Source: Dactylorhiza incarnata
Taxonomy: Eukaryota > Streptophyta > Magnoliopsida > Asparagales > Orchidaceae
Reading direction: 5' to 3'
Length of the DNA stretch: 64,000 nucleotides
NCBI GenBank assembly: GCA_033032865.1
Contig: JAWHQI010000166.1
Coordinates: 2,480,001 to 2,544,000 of the forward strand
Made by a program: the position numbers and the translations under genes
Notes under the pieces: model-generated
The model's input: only the letters and a program-made list of their open reading frames with translations
What the model was told of the DNA's origin: nothing
The model's database searches: none
Shown: piece by piece, positions 11,088 to 23,885 of the stretch
How positions within the stretch are numbered: position 1 is the stretch's first letter
Layout of the letters: every line of letters begins with the position of its first letter

Positions 11088-14000
11088 AACTGGTATCAAC
11101 TTAGCTGACTATCGATCCAAGTTAAAGAAGTCCACAAACCCTGCGCCACCCCACTCGAGCTTAGTTTGAGGACAAACTAGCAACGGAAGCAATGGTGTGC
11201 CCATACAGGAAATCACACAATTTTGTCCACTTAACGATGAGATTAGGCCAACTCACTAGTACACCATATTGGTATCACTTAGTAAGACATTTCGTAAGGT
11301 ATCCTAATCCGACATCGACCTTAGGTATATTTTGGTCAAGTAGTAAGAATCCCCTAAGTGACTAAATGAAAGAGTTGAAAACATGTGTAAGTGTTCAAGG
11401 CTTGCTCTCTGATACTCGCACATCACTTCCAAGCGATATTAACACCCATCACATGAACAAACAGGATCATATTAAGTGGATTTGGTGCTTGTGATTCTAT
11501 TATCGGGTTAGCAGGAGACTCATAGGTTGTACTCTGGTGCCTAGAAGTTGATACTCCCCACTTACATCCTCGTAAAATCCATCACAAGGAGAGGATGTCG
11601 AATGTGGAATGAGAAGTCCAACCTAGAGAAGACCATTTAATAGGATAAAAAGCACATGACCCTTGAAAAAGTTACGATAAATGGTAGTTTTGAGGGCAGA
11701 GAACCTTACCATATCCACAAATCTCAAGGACTGTCGTACATGTGCTTGGATACAAGGATTTATTTAGTCTAATTCCAAACCGAGGACTGTATACCCATAA
11801 GGATTATGTACATATGTGAAATGTCCATATTTTCATATATAAGAAACTCAGCACAAGATTTACGGGAGGCTAATCTTGTTTCTTTGTTTATTGGGCCAGT
11901 ATGATATTAACTTGGGTTGTTTTAAAAACATAAAGCCTCTACAACATAACTCCCTCATCATTACTAAAATGAGTTTTCCCCCGAGTCATCATAATCGTTC
12001 AATATTAGGGTCTGTGAGCTGGAAAAACTCATCTCACTTTTCGAGCAATAAAGATTGTTACCATCAAGTTTGATCGCTAAGGATAAGGAGAGAAAAGCTT
12101 GTTGGGAGGAATATCCTCTTTTCACATCAACCCAAGTCTACATTAATAACAAATGAGGAGATCAGTGAAACAACTCCTTGACACATGCTTGGATATTTGC
12201 TAAGTTCTACCGACTCAGCCTTGAAATCAAGAGATCGACATAAGGTATTAAGAATCTCTCAAACTTTCGAGTAAAACGAAGAAGATAACTACGTAATGCA
12301 TAACAAAAGGAGAGATCGGGTCTTCATTAGTACATGATAACATCGACTATTCAAGGTGTTATATAGGTCGTTCACAAATCCATAAGGAGTTTTACCAAGT
12401 GTTTACAAAGGATACATATGAAACTTGTTGCACCATTTGGGGATTTGATGTGCATTTAATAGATTTGTGTGTGATTGTCATATTTCATCCAGTAGATTTA
12501 TGAAATTATTTTGGTATCTTAGAGCATGATCTAAAGAAGGTTTGCAGCATGAAAAATACAGATCTATGTCTTGACTACCCATAGAAATTTGTTTCATGTA
12601 ATTTGGTGCACCACAACTCCCTGGGCACCTATTTTGGTGCATGGTGTATAAAGTGAACCCTAGACACAAATCTGTATGCCCCATCATTTGGCTCATCCCA
12701 ATGATCTGAAATTTCCACCATACATGTAATTTAGTATGACACACATGCTGTCCAAAAATCAGAATTTTTGGAGATAAAAGTTCTATAGTTTTAGAAATAA
12801 TTTAATTTTATACGCTTGTGGTAGATATAGGGCTTACTGAAGCCCAATCCACTCAAATCTTTTATGGATGGTAGGTCTAGGAAGTAAAAGTTCCTGGCCA
12901 AATTTGAGGCCATTTGGACCCTTGCATGTCGTTGGATCCCACATGCAAGACCAGGGTATATTAGGGTAATACCTATTTTGGTTACACACGTAGAGTTTTA
13001 GAGATAATAAATTATTTCCTTGGTCAATTCTCTTGAAATTTGAAACATGCGCTTACTATCATGAGATCTTTCATCTCTAAAAGAATCAAAAACTTTGAGA
13101 TTGAGTTCCCAAGGAAATTATGGTTCGTGAGTTATTGTCACATTAAGCACTATTGAGAATTACAGGGTCAACTCCCCCTAGATCATTATTAAAACCTGGA
13201 ATTTATCTTAGAGGGTGTAATTATACTTTGGGAACTATATTTGGAATTTTTAGCGACATTATAGTCCACTAAATTACATTTACTCAAATTACCCCCAATT
13301 ACTTCACCCCACCTCATAGTGATCAAATGAATTTTGAATTACATGAAACTGGGTTGTTGAACCTTTGAGGCCAACAATATGCTCTGAAACATTACCATAT
13401 TTGTTTGTTGAGAATTTACATTGGTTCATTCACAAGGTGGAATTCGGTCCTTTCCTAAAATAATTATTATTGTTGGTCAAATGAAATTTGGAAAATCATG
13501 AGATTTTGTAGTAGGCTTGTTGGAGCACAATATTGCCCTGATAATTTTATTGTAATTATTCCCCGATGACTTATAGTAGTTCCTTTATAATGAGTAAATA
13601 ATTAGCTCCCATGGTTATTAATTAATTTCTGAAGAATCATTAGGGAGAAAATAATGAATTTCTGATGAACACTCTTTTGGATCATAATTAGTCTCTGGAA
13701 ATTTTATTTAACCTATTGGGCCATGATACTTGATACACTGTGTACAAATTGGTGGACTCAATAATTATTAAGGAAATAAGAATTATGCCTAAAAATATGA
13801 CATTATTTTAAATGAAAAGTTGAAATCAATAAATTATCACTTACAAAACTTCTGGAATGAATTAGAGACCAATTGACGACATACTTTTGATAGTTGATTC
13901 ATAGGTGATAGGTCTCATGCAATATTTGAGCTTGGTCTTCATGTAACAAAAATGAGAACTATACATTTGAACATCAATAACACGTGGATTTTGGATGAAA

Positions 14001-14282
14001 CCAGGATTAAGGTTGTAGGACATTAACATGATTATGTGCACTTCAAGAAGTAATCTTGAAGGATTTAATATTTGTGAATTTTTCTGAGCTTTGGAATTGA
14101 TGACACACATGAATTTGAATACTGGAACTAAGCACGATCATCACGAGAGAAGCCTTGAATTCAGTAAATGACCGTGGTCATATTTAAATTTACTTATATC
14201 ATTTCAGATTCTAGAAGCGTGTTTGATCATGACATTAAATGTTAAATGAATGACAATGTCTTGAAATTAGAAGAACCAATAT
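11088..14282 (+). other. Element A interior, left segment: no recognisable genes
   Basis: About 3.2 kb follows the TGGTATCAAC primer-like site at 11091. It is AT-rich, with only short unsupported open frames and no gag or pol motif. Part of it (about 12640-12960) is diverged from sequence at 53600-54300 on the other side of nested element B: both share a CAAAAAT..GGAATTTTTGGA and CTATAGTTTT..ATAATTT arrangement. A may be a large non-coding retroelement derivative or a heavily decayed element. The last five bases, AATAT (14278-14282), are the left TSD of element B. Confidence 0.55.
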
Positions 14283-16013
14283 TGTTGGGAAAAACCCTTT
14301 GATTTAACTTAACAAATTACCAAAAAGTGATTTTATTCCTTAGGATTGAATTAGCCAGTGTATAGTGAGGGTAATCTGGTCATTAGATGTCTTAGGATGT
14401 CACACTCAACCTAGGGTGTCAAGACCATATCAAGAGAAGCACAAATTTGGTGAAGTTAATATTTGCGTCGAATAGAAATCAACGCAACATCGAATGGATG
14501 TCGACGCTACTCTAACAAGAAGTCCAAGCAACATACTTTTTTTGTCAGAGTAGATCAAGTCGACGTTACATCGAATAGATATCGACATAGAGGCCATGGA
14601 CCTGTCGAAGTACTTGGAGAAGTCGATGCAGCTTTTACTTCAACTCGGCGCAGAAGGAAGTATCTGTCGAAGCAATCTAAAGTCGATGCAACATCGACTT
14701 CATCTCGACGTAGATAATGAAACTCAGAGCCATACCTTCAACTCGACGGTTACGTCGATTGGGTATCGACGCAACGTCAACTAGCTGAGTTCAATCAGAG
14801 CAAGGAGGAATTTGAAGTTGCTCCTATAAGAACTCGAAGGTGCGTCGATAAGAGAGGAAGAGAACTCGACATTACGTCAAATACAGTTTGAAAAGGGAAA
14901 CCTTTTCAACTGTCATTTTGGACCCTCTCTCATGGCCCACCTCACTCAAGACCGTTCTCCAACGACTCATTAATTGACTCAAATAGAAAGAAGAACTAAA
15001 AGAGGACAAAAAGTTTTCTTGGAAACATGCTTAATGTTGGTGAACGGGTCGGAAACTAAAGAAGGAAAGAAAGAGATGGTCGATAGCAGAATACCTTTCA
15101 GGTATCACTAGAAAGGGAAACAAATTCTAATCTGCTGGTGTACAATAAAAGAGAAGAGAAGAAAGAGAAGGCGAGAGCATTCATCACAAATGATATACTG
15201 TTCCATTGGGTTTCCTTCTTCCTCTCTCTCACTAGAACCATAATAGAAGGAAATACAGAGAAGAAATAACTGCTGCTCTCCTTCTCTCTAAGAACAGAAC
15301 AGAACAAGGCTGCTCATCAACACAATCATATAACAGCAGAGTTCAATCAGAAAGAAGATTGAAGGATCTGACAAACATAGCTTCTGCAAATTATCACGAT
15401 CATAAGCAGAAGTTCATCATTAGCAGATCCAGTGAAAAGATACAAGAAGGTGTTCTTCATACAACCATCATAAGAATTCTGAAAACAGAATTCCTACACC
15501 CTTCCTCTTCTTTCTTTCTCTTTCTATTTCCTTTCTGTAAAAGAGTTTTATTAATCCCTCTTCAAAGGATTCAGTGGTTTACGATCTCCTTATCAAAAAA
15601 TCTGGTAGTTCAAGATCTCCTTATCAAAAGATCTAGTGGTTCAAGATCTCCTTATCAAAAGATCTGGTAGTTCATGATCTCCTTGTCAAAAGATCAATGG
15701 TTCTAAGAGTCTCCTTACCAAAAGACTCGGGCACAGTGGTGTATCCCTACCATGTGGTAGAAGAGGGGAGTACCCACATTTTGGGGAACCTCTATAAATA
15801 ATCTTGGTGTCTTCTGGATTGCATTTCTGTGTTGTCCCAAGTTCTTTTTATTCTGCACTTTGTTTCCTGCACCATTATTATTCTGTCTGTGATCTTGTTG
15901 TGCATAAATTCTTAGTTAATTTTTATTTTTTTCATAGTAAGAATAGAAATTAATTTTAAATCTCTATTCACCCCGCCTCTAGAGGATTCTCAGAGGCACA
16001 CTGTGCACTTTCA
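14283..16013 (+). repeat. 5' LTR of B
   Basis: It runs from TGTTGGG to TGCACTTTCA. It differs from the 3' LTR at about 5% of sampled sites. A TCGACG palindrome array occupies 14464-14880 (for example TCGACG at 14743 and CGTCGA at 14753). A TATA-like CTATAAATAA is at 15791-15800, and 31-bp repeats (GATCTCCTTATCAAAAGATC) fill about 15578-15690 just before it. Small frames inside the LTR are not supported as genes. Confidence 0.9.
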
Positions 16014-16015
16014 AT

Positions 16016-16026
16016 TGGTATCAGAG
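16016..16026 (+). other. Primer binding site of B (initiator tRNA-Met)
   Basis: TGGTATCAGAG begins two bases after the LTR end, as expected for minus-strand priming by initiator tRNA-Met. Confidence 0.9.
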
Positions 16027-16113
16027 ATAGGTTGATCATTTACAGGTTAACACCTTGATCAAAAAGACCTCCTACTTTTATTTCTTTATCACAAATATAT
16101 TTTATAAAGAAAA

Positions 16114-18015
16114 ATGAGTTCTAAGGATTATGCTTCTACAAGACCTCCAGTGTGTAACTTGAATAAGCTCACACTCTGGAAGGCCAGAATAAGACTTTAC
16201 ATGAATTCCATTGATGAAGAAATCTATAATGTTCTTCTCACAGGGCCTCCAGCTCAAGTCAGACAAAAGGCAGGAGAATCCTCAACAACAGAGGTTGTCC
16301 CAAGAAAGGAATGGACAGAGGCTGAGAAGATGGTCAAGGCATGTGATGCCAAGGCCATGAATATTCTGGTGTCAACAATGTCAGATGACACTTTCCAGAA
16401 GGTTGCTGAATGTCAATCAGCAAAAGAAATCTTGGACTCACTCACCACAATGGTGGAAGGAAGTGCTGATGAAAGAAAGGACAAAAAGTCTCTTCTCATA
16501 TCCCAGTATGAGAACTTTCAAAAGAAAGCTGAAGAATCTATGGCCAATATGTATGACAGATTCAACATTATCATTAATGAGCTCAGAGGCTTAGACAAGG
16601 AAATATCCTTGACTGAAATTAATGATAAGATCCTCATGTGCTTCCCTAGCTCATGGGATTCTAGAATCTGGGCAATCAGAGAGTCCAGGTGCCACAGAGA
16701 GATCTCAACTGAAGCTTTGCTAGGAAAGCTTAAGTCATATGAGATGTTGTTGAAGAATAGGGCTAAATTAAAAGAAAGGGAAATGACTCCAGCTCATACC
16801 CAAAGGAGCCTTGCTCTGAAAGCTACTGAAGGAGAGCCCTCTACTCCTAAAGATGAGATGTTCAATCTCCTAGCAAGGAGATTCAAGAAATGGGTCAAGA
16901 CAGAAGACTCAATGAGGAGAGAAAGGGACTCAAGGCCCAGGTATGATAAAACTCCAAAGAAGGAGATTATCTGATATACCTGGAATAAACCAGGGCACAT
17001 TGCTGCTGAGTGCTCACAAGAGCAAAGGGAAAGAAGCAACAATAAAGAGGAGAAGAAGAAGAAGAAGTCCTTCAGAGGAAAGGACAAGAAGAAGGCCAAG
17101 GGTTTCATTGCTGAAACCTGGAGTGATTCTGAAGCAGAACTAAGCTCATCATCATCTGAAAGTGATGATGAAGTAACAGCAGAAGCAGCCTGTATGATGG
17201 CACTAGGGATGTCATCTAATGATGAAGAGGATCAGGTATCAGTTTTTGATGAATTTGATTTCAGCTCTGATGATTTTAAATCATGTTTTAAAAATTTCTT
17301 CATTGATCATCTTAGGATAGAAAAGGAATTAGACATAGCTAGAAGTGAATTAGAGAACCTTAAGAAATATGAATTGCACCTAATAAATCAAAATCTAACA
17401 AATGAAATTAATAATAAAGAGTTAGAATAGATTAAACTTAGAGAAGAAAACATAAATCTGAAAGAAGAGCTAGCAAAGGCAAAGGCCTTTGAGGACTCAC
17501 TCAATGGGAGGAGTCAGAAGCTCAAAGACATCACTGAAAAACTCTCTATGAGATTTAATCACCTAGGGTTAGGAGCAAAGCCCTCCACTAGCACAGATGC
17601 ACCTAGGAAACCTACCTGGAAAAATCCAGTGTCATTTGTTAGACCTAGTGAATACCAACCAAGTGAGAAGAGTGCATCATCCAAGGGTAAGGTCAACAGT
17701 AATTCAGAAAGGATAGATAAACTTAATCAAGTAAACCTGAATAGGAAAGAAAGACCCATAGGTAAAAACGATGTAGATAAGTCAAATAACAACAAGCAAA
17801 AGGCTAAAGAAAAACCTAGGATAATAAAACATTATGCTGATATTCTTTATTTAGATACATTTTACTCTCATTACAAGTATCAAAATAATAGGTTTGGGAA
17901 ATCAATTCCTTATCATACAGAAGGGTATCATGAAAGACCCTTCTATTCTTTCATAGAACCCTACAATGGTAAAAGTAAAGGGCCCAAGGTAACCTGGGTT
18001 CCTTCTAATGTTTAA
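16114..18015 (+). pseudogene. Copia-type gag of B, one frame with two stops
   Basis: A single reading frame of 633 codons runs from MSSKDYASTRPP to SKGPKVTWVPSNV. It is interrupted by TGA at 16972 and TAG at 17428. Residues 1-287 are a UBN2-type Copia gag (KLTLWKARIRLYMNS near the start, SAKEILDSLTTMVEGSADE, then STEALLGKLKSYEM). The zinc knuckle after it is damaged: the TGA sits at the first Cys, the second Cys is Trp (YTWNKPGHIAAEC), and His and the last Cys remain. A Ser/Asp-rich stretch and a coiled coil follow. The TAG lies where the reading suggests Gln. The product would be the RNA-binding capsid protein. B' has the same TGA, so this defect may predate both copies. Confidence 0.85.
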
Positions 18016-18636
18016 ATTACTTGTGCAGGGTTAAGTAGGGTCCCACTCAGGAGAAAATGGAGTGGGAAGAATGATGTAGGTCTTGAATAAGGAACAAAAC
18101 TCATTCAAGGGAGTAATTTCTACCTTGAATCTTCCTTAATACTTATTACATTATATTATAATCTATTTTCAATAAATATAATTGCTGAAAAAAATAGCAA
18201 GAATTTTCTAAGGAAATAGATCTGTTCATTCAGAGGTACGTTGAATAGAAGTCGACGTACCATCGACTTGTACTCGATGCCAGCGTCAAGAAGCACTCAG
18301 AGTAGATAATTCGAATATATCTCGACACAACGTCGAATTCCTATCGATGCATGTGCCGTCTTATTGGTCTCTGGCTAAAGTCGAAGTTGCGTCGATTGCA
18401 AATCGACGTAACGTCGACAGGACCACGTCAACTTAGGGTCTGCTGAACAATCTCGAAGTTACATTGAGCACTAGTCAACACAATGTCGTTATAACAGCGC
18501 GTGCAGAAGTGCTTCTCGAAGAAATTCTGACATAGCTTTGCGCGCCAAATAATAAGTTTTATTGATGGTGCGTTGACATAAACCCTAAGTAGCGGCGATT
18601 CATCTACTTTTAAGCAATTACTGCGTCGAAATATTT
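18016..18636 (+). other. B spacer with TCGACG motif array
   Basis: No gene is present. From about 18230 to 18610 there are many CGACG/CGTCG words, including TCGACGTAACGTCGAC near 18403. The same words recur in the B LTRs, so the motif is present in both U3 and the interior, as in B'. Confidence 0.7.
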
Positions 18637-19704
18637 ATGCTTTCGAATTTTCCTCTCCTTGCTCTCTTGCCTTCTTGCTCTCCAGCTCTCCTGTGCCTCC
18701 CTTTCTCTCTCTCGTTTTCTCTTTCTCTGCAGGTACATCCAATCAAATGGCCCCTCCTAAGATTAATTCTAGTTTCGATGTGGACATTGAATCCTTCAGC
18801 GCATCGACTAACAGTTTCAAAGCCGTTCTGGGCTTATTTCAGGATGCTATCTTAACAAAACTGATATCCACCAGGTGCAAGATACGAAAATATAGAACTA
18901 ACAGAATTTAAGGATTCAGTACAGATAGGAGAAGATGGCTCCCTTAATGGGAAAGTTTCTTTGACAGACATTCTCATCACAGAGGAGATGCTGAGTCAGA
19001 CTTTTGGTCTTCCAATTGGGAGTGACTCCGATGAGCTTACATGGGAAGAGACTAAGAAGGCTCTAGAGATCATGCAGTTCAGAAAGGAGAAAGCAATCAA
19101 TCTCTAGAAGATTGATTGGGGAGAAGAATTCAAATTTCTTGCTGACATTGTGGGAAAAGTGTTGCTCTGCAAAATCTCTCCTCATGATGCTATACCAAAG
19201 CAGCAGCTGCAAATAATGGGAGTTCTGGTCCTTAAGAAAAGGATAAATTTGGGGAGGTGCCTTTTGAAAATGATTGGGCACAAGTACTCTCATAAAGAAA
19301 ATGTTTACATGAGAGTTATGAGCCAAGTACTTCTACACGACTACCCAGCAGTATGCAAGTCAAAGGGTGTGCCAATCCCACTAGGGAAAAGAATTAACAT
19401 AGGGATATTCTCTAAGTGGACCAGGCAAATCCTAAAGCCTGGTCAAGCCCCAGCTTCACCTCCTCCCTCTCCTCCTCCTCAAGAGCCTCAGAGGCAAATA
19501 CTAGACCACCAAGGGAAAATATCTCTCCTCATCTCTCTCCATCTCTACTGGAGACTATTCCAGATCCCCCTCAACAACAACAACAGTAGCAGCAACAACA
19601 ACAGCAACAACAACAACAATAACAACAACAACAGCTTCAATCCCTTTTAGTCCCAGAGCCATCTCCTCAGTTATCCCATCAATTACCATCCACCCTCATT
19701 CCAG
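18637..19704 (+). pseudogene. ORF2 of B, N-terminal two thirds, interrupted by element C
   Basis: The protein starts with a hydrophobic, Leu/Ser-rich segment and then MAPPKINSSFDVDIESF. A frameshift near 18889 follows. The frame then continues through EEMLSQTFGLP, a TAG-type stop at INL*KIDWG (about 19105), VLLCKISPHDAIPKQQLQ and a Pro-rich stretch. A second shift near 19495 leads to a poly-Gln tract from CAA/CAG repeats (19571-19635), broken by TAG at 19587 and TAA at 19620. Element C splits the gene at 19709. The partner in B' confirms conservation. No known enzyme motif is visible. The second half of the protein lies at 48608-49356. Confidence 0.7.
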
Positions 19705-19709
19705 ATCAT

Positions 19710-20833
19710 TGATGAGTACTTTTTGTACTCATCTTTTAGTATAAGTTTAATATATTTTTTAATATGAAATTATATAGTTTTTATCCTTTTCTTATTTAAT
19801 TTTTTATCTTTTCAATTTTATAAACTAACTTGAGCTTTTTCTATGTATTTCAGGTTTTTCTGGACACATTGGACCAAAACTTCAAGTACACGCCCAAGGT
19901 CACGGGCGTGACAATGAGCGTGTAACCTGCGCGGTGTTCCATACCTGCTTCCGCCACCCCGGGGTCGTTCTGTGAAGAGTTCGCCAAGTACACGCCCCAG
20001 GTCACACCCGTGACCAAGGGCGTGACCCAATGTCACGGCCGCGACCCGCTGAGACAAATCAACCCGCTGAGACGAATAAGCCTGCTGAGACGAATCAACC
20101 CGCTGAGATCAAGCCTTACACGCCCCAGGACACGGGCGTGACCAGGGGGCATGACATCCTGTCATGGCCATGACCCGCCACCAGAAGCCAGATCGAGTCG
20201 CCATGTCAATTAAAATTACACGCCCTAGGTCACGGGCGTGACCAGGGGCGTGACTCATCCCGCGCCATTTCCCGCCGCCTCCCGCCAAAGACTCCCGCCA
20301 AAGACACGCAAATTTCTCCTACATTAAAGCCAGCCGGCGTCCTTTCCGCACCCCGAAGATCGCGCGCCTTACACGCCCTTAGTCACGGGCGTGACCGAGG
20401 GCGTGTAACCCATAATTTTCAGCTATAAAAAGGCAGCTCCTCCAGATTATCAAGACACCTTGTATTGGAGTCCAAGCCTCCATTTTCTTGCTTATTTCCG
20501 CGTTTTTAAGTATTCTAGCTTACTTTTTCTTGCATTTGTAATTTCTCTTTCAATAGTTGTAAAACCTTTTCTTGAATTAATAAAATTTGTTGTTTTTATT
20601 CATCCATTCTTCTATTTTGTCCACCTCTCTTTTCATTAGTTATAATCTTCTAGTGAGTTACTTTTCTTATTGCAACCAAATCAAAGTGCTTTTTGATAGA
20701 ACAATAGAGATCGTCTTGAGTAAGAGTAATCAACACGCCCGGATTCTTATACGACCTTGCTTTTATAAAGCCCATACTACATCCGACACAGTACACTTGT
20801 CGTTGTCATTTGCAAGCATAGTTTTGCTCATCA
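19710..20833 (+). repeat. 5' LTR of C
   Basis: It is 1124 bp from TGATGAGTAC to GCTCATCA and differs from the 3' LTR at about 4% of sampled sites. Five units resembling ACACGCCC-GGTCACGGGCGTGAC lie between 19888 and 20407. They end just before a TATA box, GCTATAAAAAGG (20423-20434). Short open frames within it are not genes. Confidence 0.9.
19888..20407. promoter_or_regulatory. CACGCCC/GGGCGTG palindrome array in the C LTR
   Basis: At least five imperfect inverted repeats built from CACGCCC, GGTCACGGGCGTGAC and GGGCGTG occur near 19888, 19987, 20117, 20218 and 20370. Each can pair with itself, and all contain several CpG sites. The array ends about 15 bp upstream of the LTR TATA box. Confidence 0.75.
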
Positions 20834-20839
20834 AGTTTT

Positions 20840-20859
20840 TGGCACCGTTGCCGGGGATC
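20840..20859 (+). other. Primer binding site of C (tRNA-Asp type)
   Basis: TGGCACCGTTGCCGGGGATC starts six bases after the LTR. It differs by one base from the complement of the 3' end of plant tRNA-Asp, which is the primer of Athila elements. Confidence 0.8.
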
Positions 20860-21158
20860 TGAGTTGATATTTCGAAAGAGAATATCTATTGATTTTATCG
20901 TTTCCTTTCTTCTCTTATTTTTTTTTATTTTTCTCAAGGTTCAACTAAATCCTGGAAAGAACGCTTTGGGCTTGAATTCCCATCACAGCCTCTAGTACCT
21001 TGCGAGCCCTTCACCGGGTTGACCTTGGGAAGTCCAGGACTAATTTTAATTCACCTAAATTAAAAAGATCTTCATAAAATATATATATATATATAATTAT
21101 TAAAAAAATTTATCTGAAATTTTATTTTATTTATCCACATCCTTTCCTCTTTTCTTTT
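20860..21158 (+). other. 5' leader of C with an 85-bp repeated block
   Basis: No ORF is present. Positions 20957-21036 (CGCTTTGGGCTTGAATTCCC to TTGACCTTGGGAAGTCCA) recur almost unchanged at 26763-26848, after pol. An AT dinucleotide run (ATATATATATATATA) lies near 21081. Confidence 0.7.
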
Positions 21159-23885
21159 TTGTTTATGAACCGACGAAACTCTTCAAATAATTTTGAATTT
21201 TGTTTTGATCCGGAAATCGAGCGCACCTTGCAAGGGCTTCTCCGATTTAGCGATCTACCTATAATTCAAGAAGAGTCAATCGGAGAGACTAACGAAGGCT
21301 TAATGAATAACCTCGACCATAATGAGGCCCCGCTACGGACTATGTCCTATTATGCGAGACCAAATTGGGAGGGAACACAATCTAGCATTATTCGCCCGGC
21401 GGTGGCGAATAATAATTTTGAAATTAAAATAAGCATCATTCAAATGGTACAGCAAACCGTCATATTTGATGGCTTACCAGATGAAGATCCTAATCTGCAT
21501 TTATTAAATTTTTTGGAAATTTGCAATACATTTAAAATAAATTGCGTCACTGATGATGCCATTCGTTTGCATTTATTTCTTTTTTCTTTGCGGACTAAGG
21601 CCAAGCAGTGGTTGGGATCTCTTCCTAGAGGCTCCATCACTACATGGGCCGAAATGACGGAGAAAATTTTAACGAAATATTTTCCTCCGGCAAAGTCCGC
21701 TAAACTACGTACGGACATTCTCTCTTTTACACAAATAGACTCGGAGTCTCTCTACGACACATGGGAGCGCTTCAAGGAATTATTGCAGAGATGTCCACAT
21801 CATGCCCTTCCTTTGTGGCAACAAATTCAAACTTTCTACAATGGTTTGAATCTCGAAACAAGGCAAATGATTGATGCAGCAGCAGGGGGAACTCTTAATA
21901 ACAAAACTCCCGAGGCCGCTCAAGAGCTTTTTGAAGAGATGGTCATGAATGCATATCAGTGGAATGCGCCACGGACGCGCCCTAACAAGTCGGCCGGACT
22001 ATATGAAGTCGAGGCAGCCACTAATTTAGCGTTACAAGTAGATAGATTAACTAAGCAAGTGGCGGAGATGTTTGCTTCCTCTGCCACCAATTGGGCTAAT
22101 CATAATAATAACGAAAATAATAATAATTTCATTCAAGAGCAAGTTGATTATATGGGGAAATCTTATCGTCCTCCCTATAACCCAAATAATAACATTCTAT
22201 TTAATAATTCATATAATCCGGGTTATAGGAACCACTCTAATTTTTCATGGAGCAACTCCAATAATTCTCAGCGTCCACCACAAGTGAATCCCCCCGGATT
22301 CGCTCCTCCACCACCACCACACAAGCCCTCTCCGCTTGAAGAGGTCTTCACTAAGTACATTGCCTCCAATGAGTCCAATATCCGGAATCTCACCGGATCG
22401 GTCAAGAATTTGGAAAATCAAATTGGACAGCTCGCCAAAATGTTCTCCGAACGCCAGCAAGGAGCACTTCCGGGCAACACTGAGCCCAATCCGTTGGAGA
22501 GCGCCAATGTAATCACACTCCGCAGCGGAAAGGAGGTAACCGCTTCAAATTTGGTCGAGCCCAAGGTAAACGTTTCATCTTCTCCCCCGCAAGTTCTTTC
22601 TTCACCTACTTTATCGTTTGCTACTTTAGCTCCGTGCATTATTAAAAATCCTTCTATTCCTTATCCTTCAAAATTTAAAGATGAGCGCAATGAGGAGCAA
22701 TATAAAAAATTTATTGAAATTTTAACACAAATCCAAATAAATGTACCATTCTGCGAAGCAATTGCTCAAATGCCAAAGTACGTTAAATATCTAAAGGAGT
22801 TACTTTCAAACAAAAAGAAACTTGAAAAATTTTCGCGTATTTCTTTAAACGCAGAGTGTTCGGCAGCTTTATTAAATAAATTACCACAAAAATTAAATGA
22901 CCCGGGGCGGTTCTCCATCCCGTGTATGTTTGGTAATTTATCAATCAAGCACGCCTTGGCCGACCTAGGAGCTAGCATAAATTTAATGCCTTTTGCGTTA
23001 TTTAAAAAAATTGGTTTGGGCAACCCAAGCCCAACTAACATAAGCATCCAACTAGTGGATCGGTCAGTTAAATACCCAATAGGGGTCATTGAAGATGTGC
23101 TAGTGAAGGTTGATAAGTTTATCTTCACGGTAGACTTTGTCATCCTCGATATTGAAGAAGACGTCGAAGTACCCTTAATACTTGGCCGACCTTTCCTAGC
23201 CACCGCTCGAGCTATAATAGATATAAGTAACGGAAAACTTCTCCTGCGAGTTGGAGAGGAGGAAGTCATTTTCAATGTAAATCAATCAATGAGAAATGCA
23301 CTTACTAATGATGATTCTTGTTTTATTTTAGAATCAAATTTTGAAGAAGAATTATCAACTTTTGCGGAAATAATTTCTCCTTTTTATGAAAATCCGGAGT
23401 TACAAACTTTAATATGTCTTGAAAAAATGACTCGGCAGGCAAATTTTGAACAAACAAATTTAAATATTTTTAAAATCAAAACATCTTATGAAGAGCCACC
23501 GAGTCTAGAATTAAAACAACTACCGGATAATCTAAAATATGTTTTTTTAGAAGAAAATTCAAAATTACCCGTGATTATTTCTTCTACGCTTAATGATTCA
23601 GAAATTTCTGAATTAATTAAAATTTTAAATAACCACCGTCACGCAATTGCGTGGCAAATCTCTGATATAAAGGGTATAAATCCCTCATTCTGCACGCATA
23701 AAATAAATCTAGAAAATAATTCTCGCGGCACTATTCAGCCTCAACGACGCCTTAACCCCAATATGAAGGAAGTCATTAAGGACGAAATTATAAAATTATT
23801 GGACGCGGGATTATTTACCCAATTTTCGATAGCACTTGGGTTAGCCCGGTGCAAGTCGTGCCTAAGAAGGGCGGAATTACAGTAA
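21159..23885 (+). pseudogene. Gag-protease and start of reverse transcriptase of C
   Basis: A 908-residue frame. Residues about 80-290 are an Athila-type retrotransposon gag (RLHLFLFSLRTKAKQWL, ITTWAEMTEKILTKYFPP, then ESLYDTWERFKELLQRCPHH). A Pro/Asn-rich linker follows. The aspartic protease is around residues 585-700, with catalytic region ADLGASINLMP and closing motif LILGRPFLATARAIIDI. The frame then enters the RT N-terminus (FCTHKINLENNSRGTIQPQR). Near 23822 it shifts into another frame and ends [12 protein letters not shown], so RT continues in the next entry. Gag would assemble the particle and the protease would cleave the polyprotein. There is no clear CCHC knuckle, which is usual for Athila gag. 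Confidence 0.85.

Noticed and set aside
13862..14110. 82-residue minus-strand ORF in the interior of A
   Set aside because: No domain, composition typical of AT-rich non-coding DNA, no repeat partner with a conserved frame.
20587..20862. Small ORF of 91 residues in the 5' LTR of C
   Set aside because: It overlaps the LTR end and primer site; its counterpart in the 3' LTR does not keep the same frame end.
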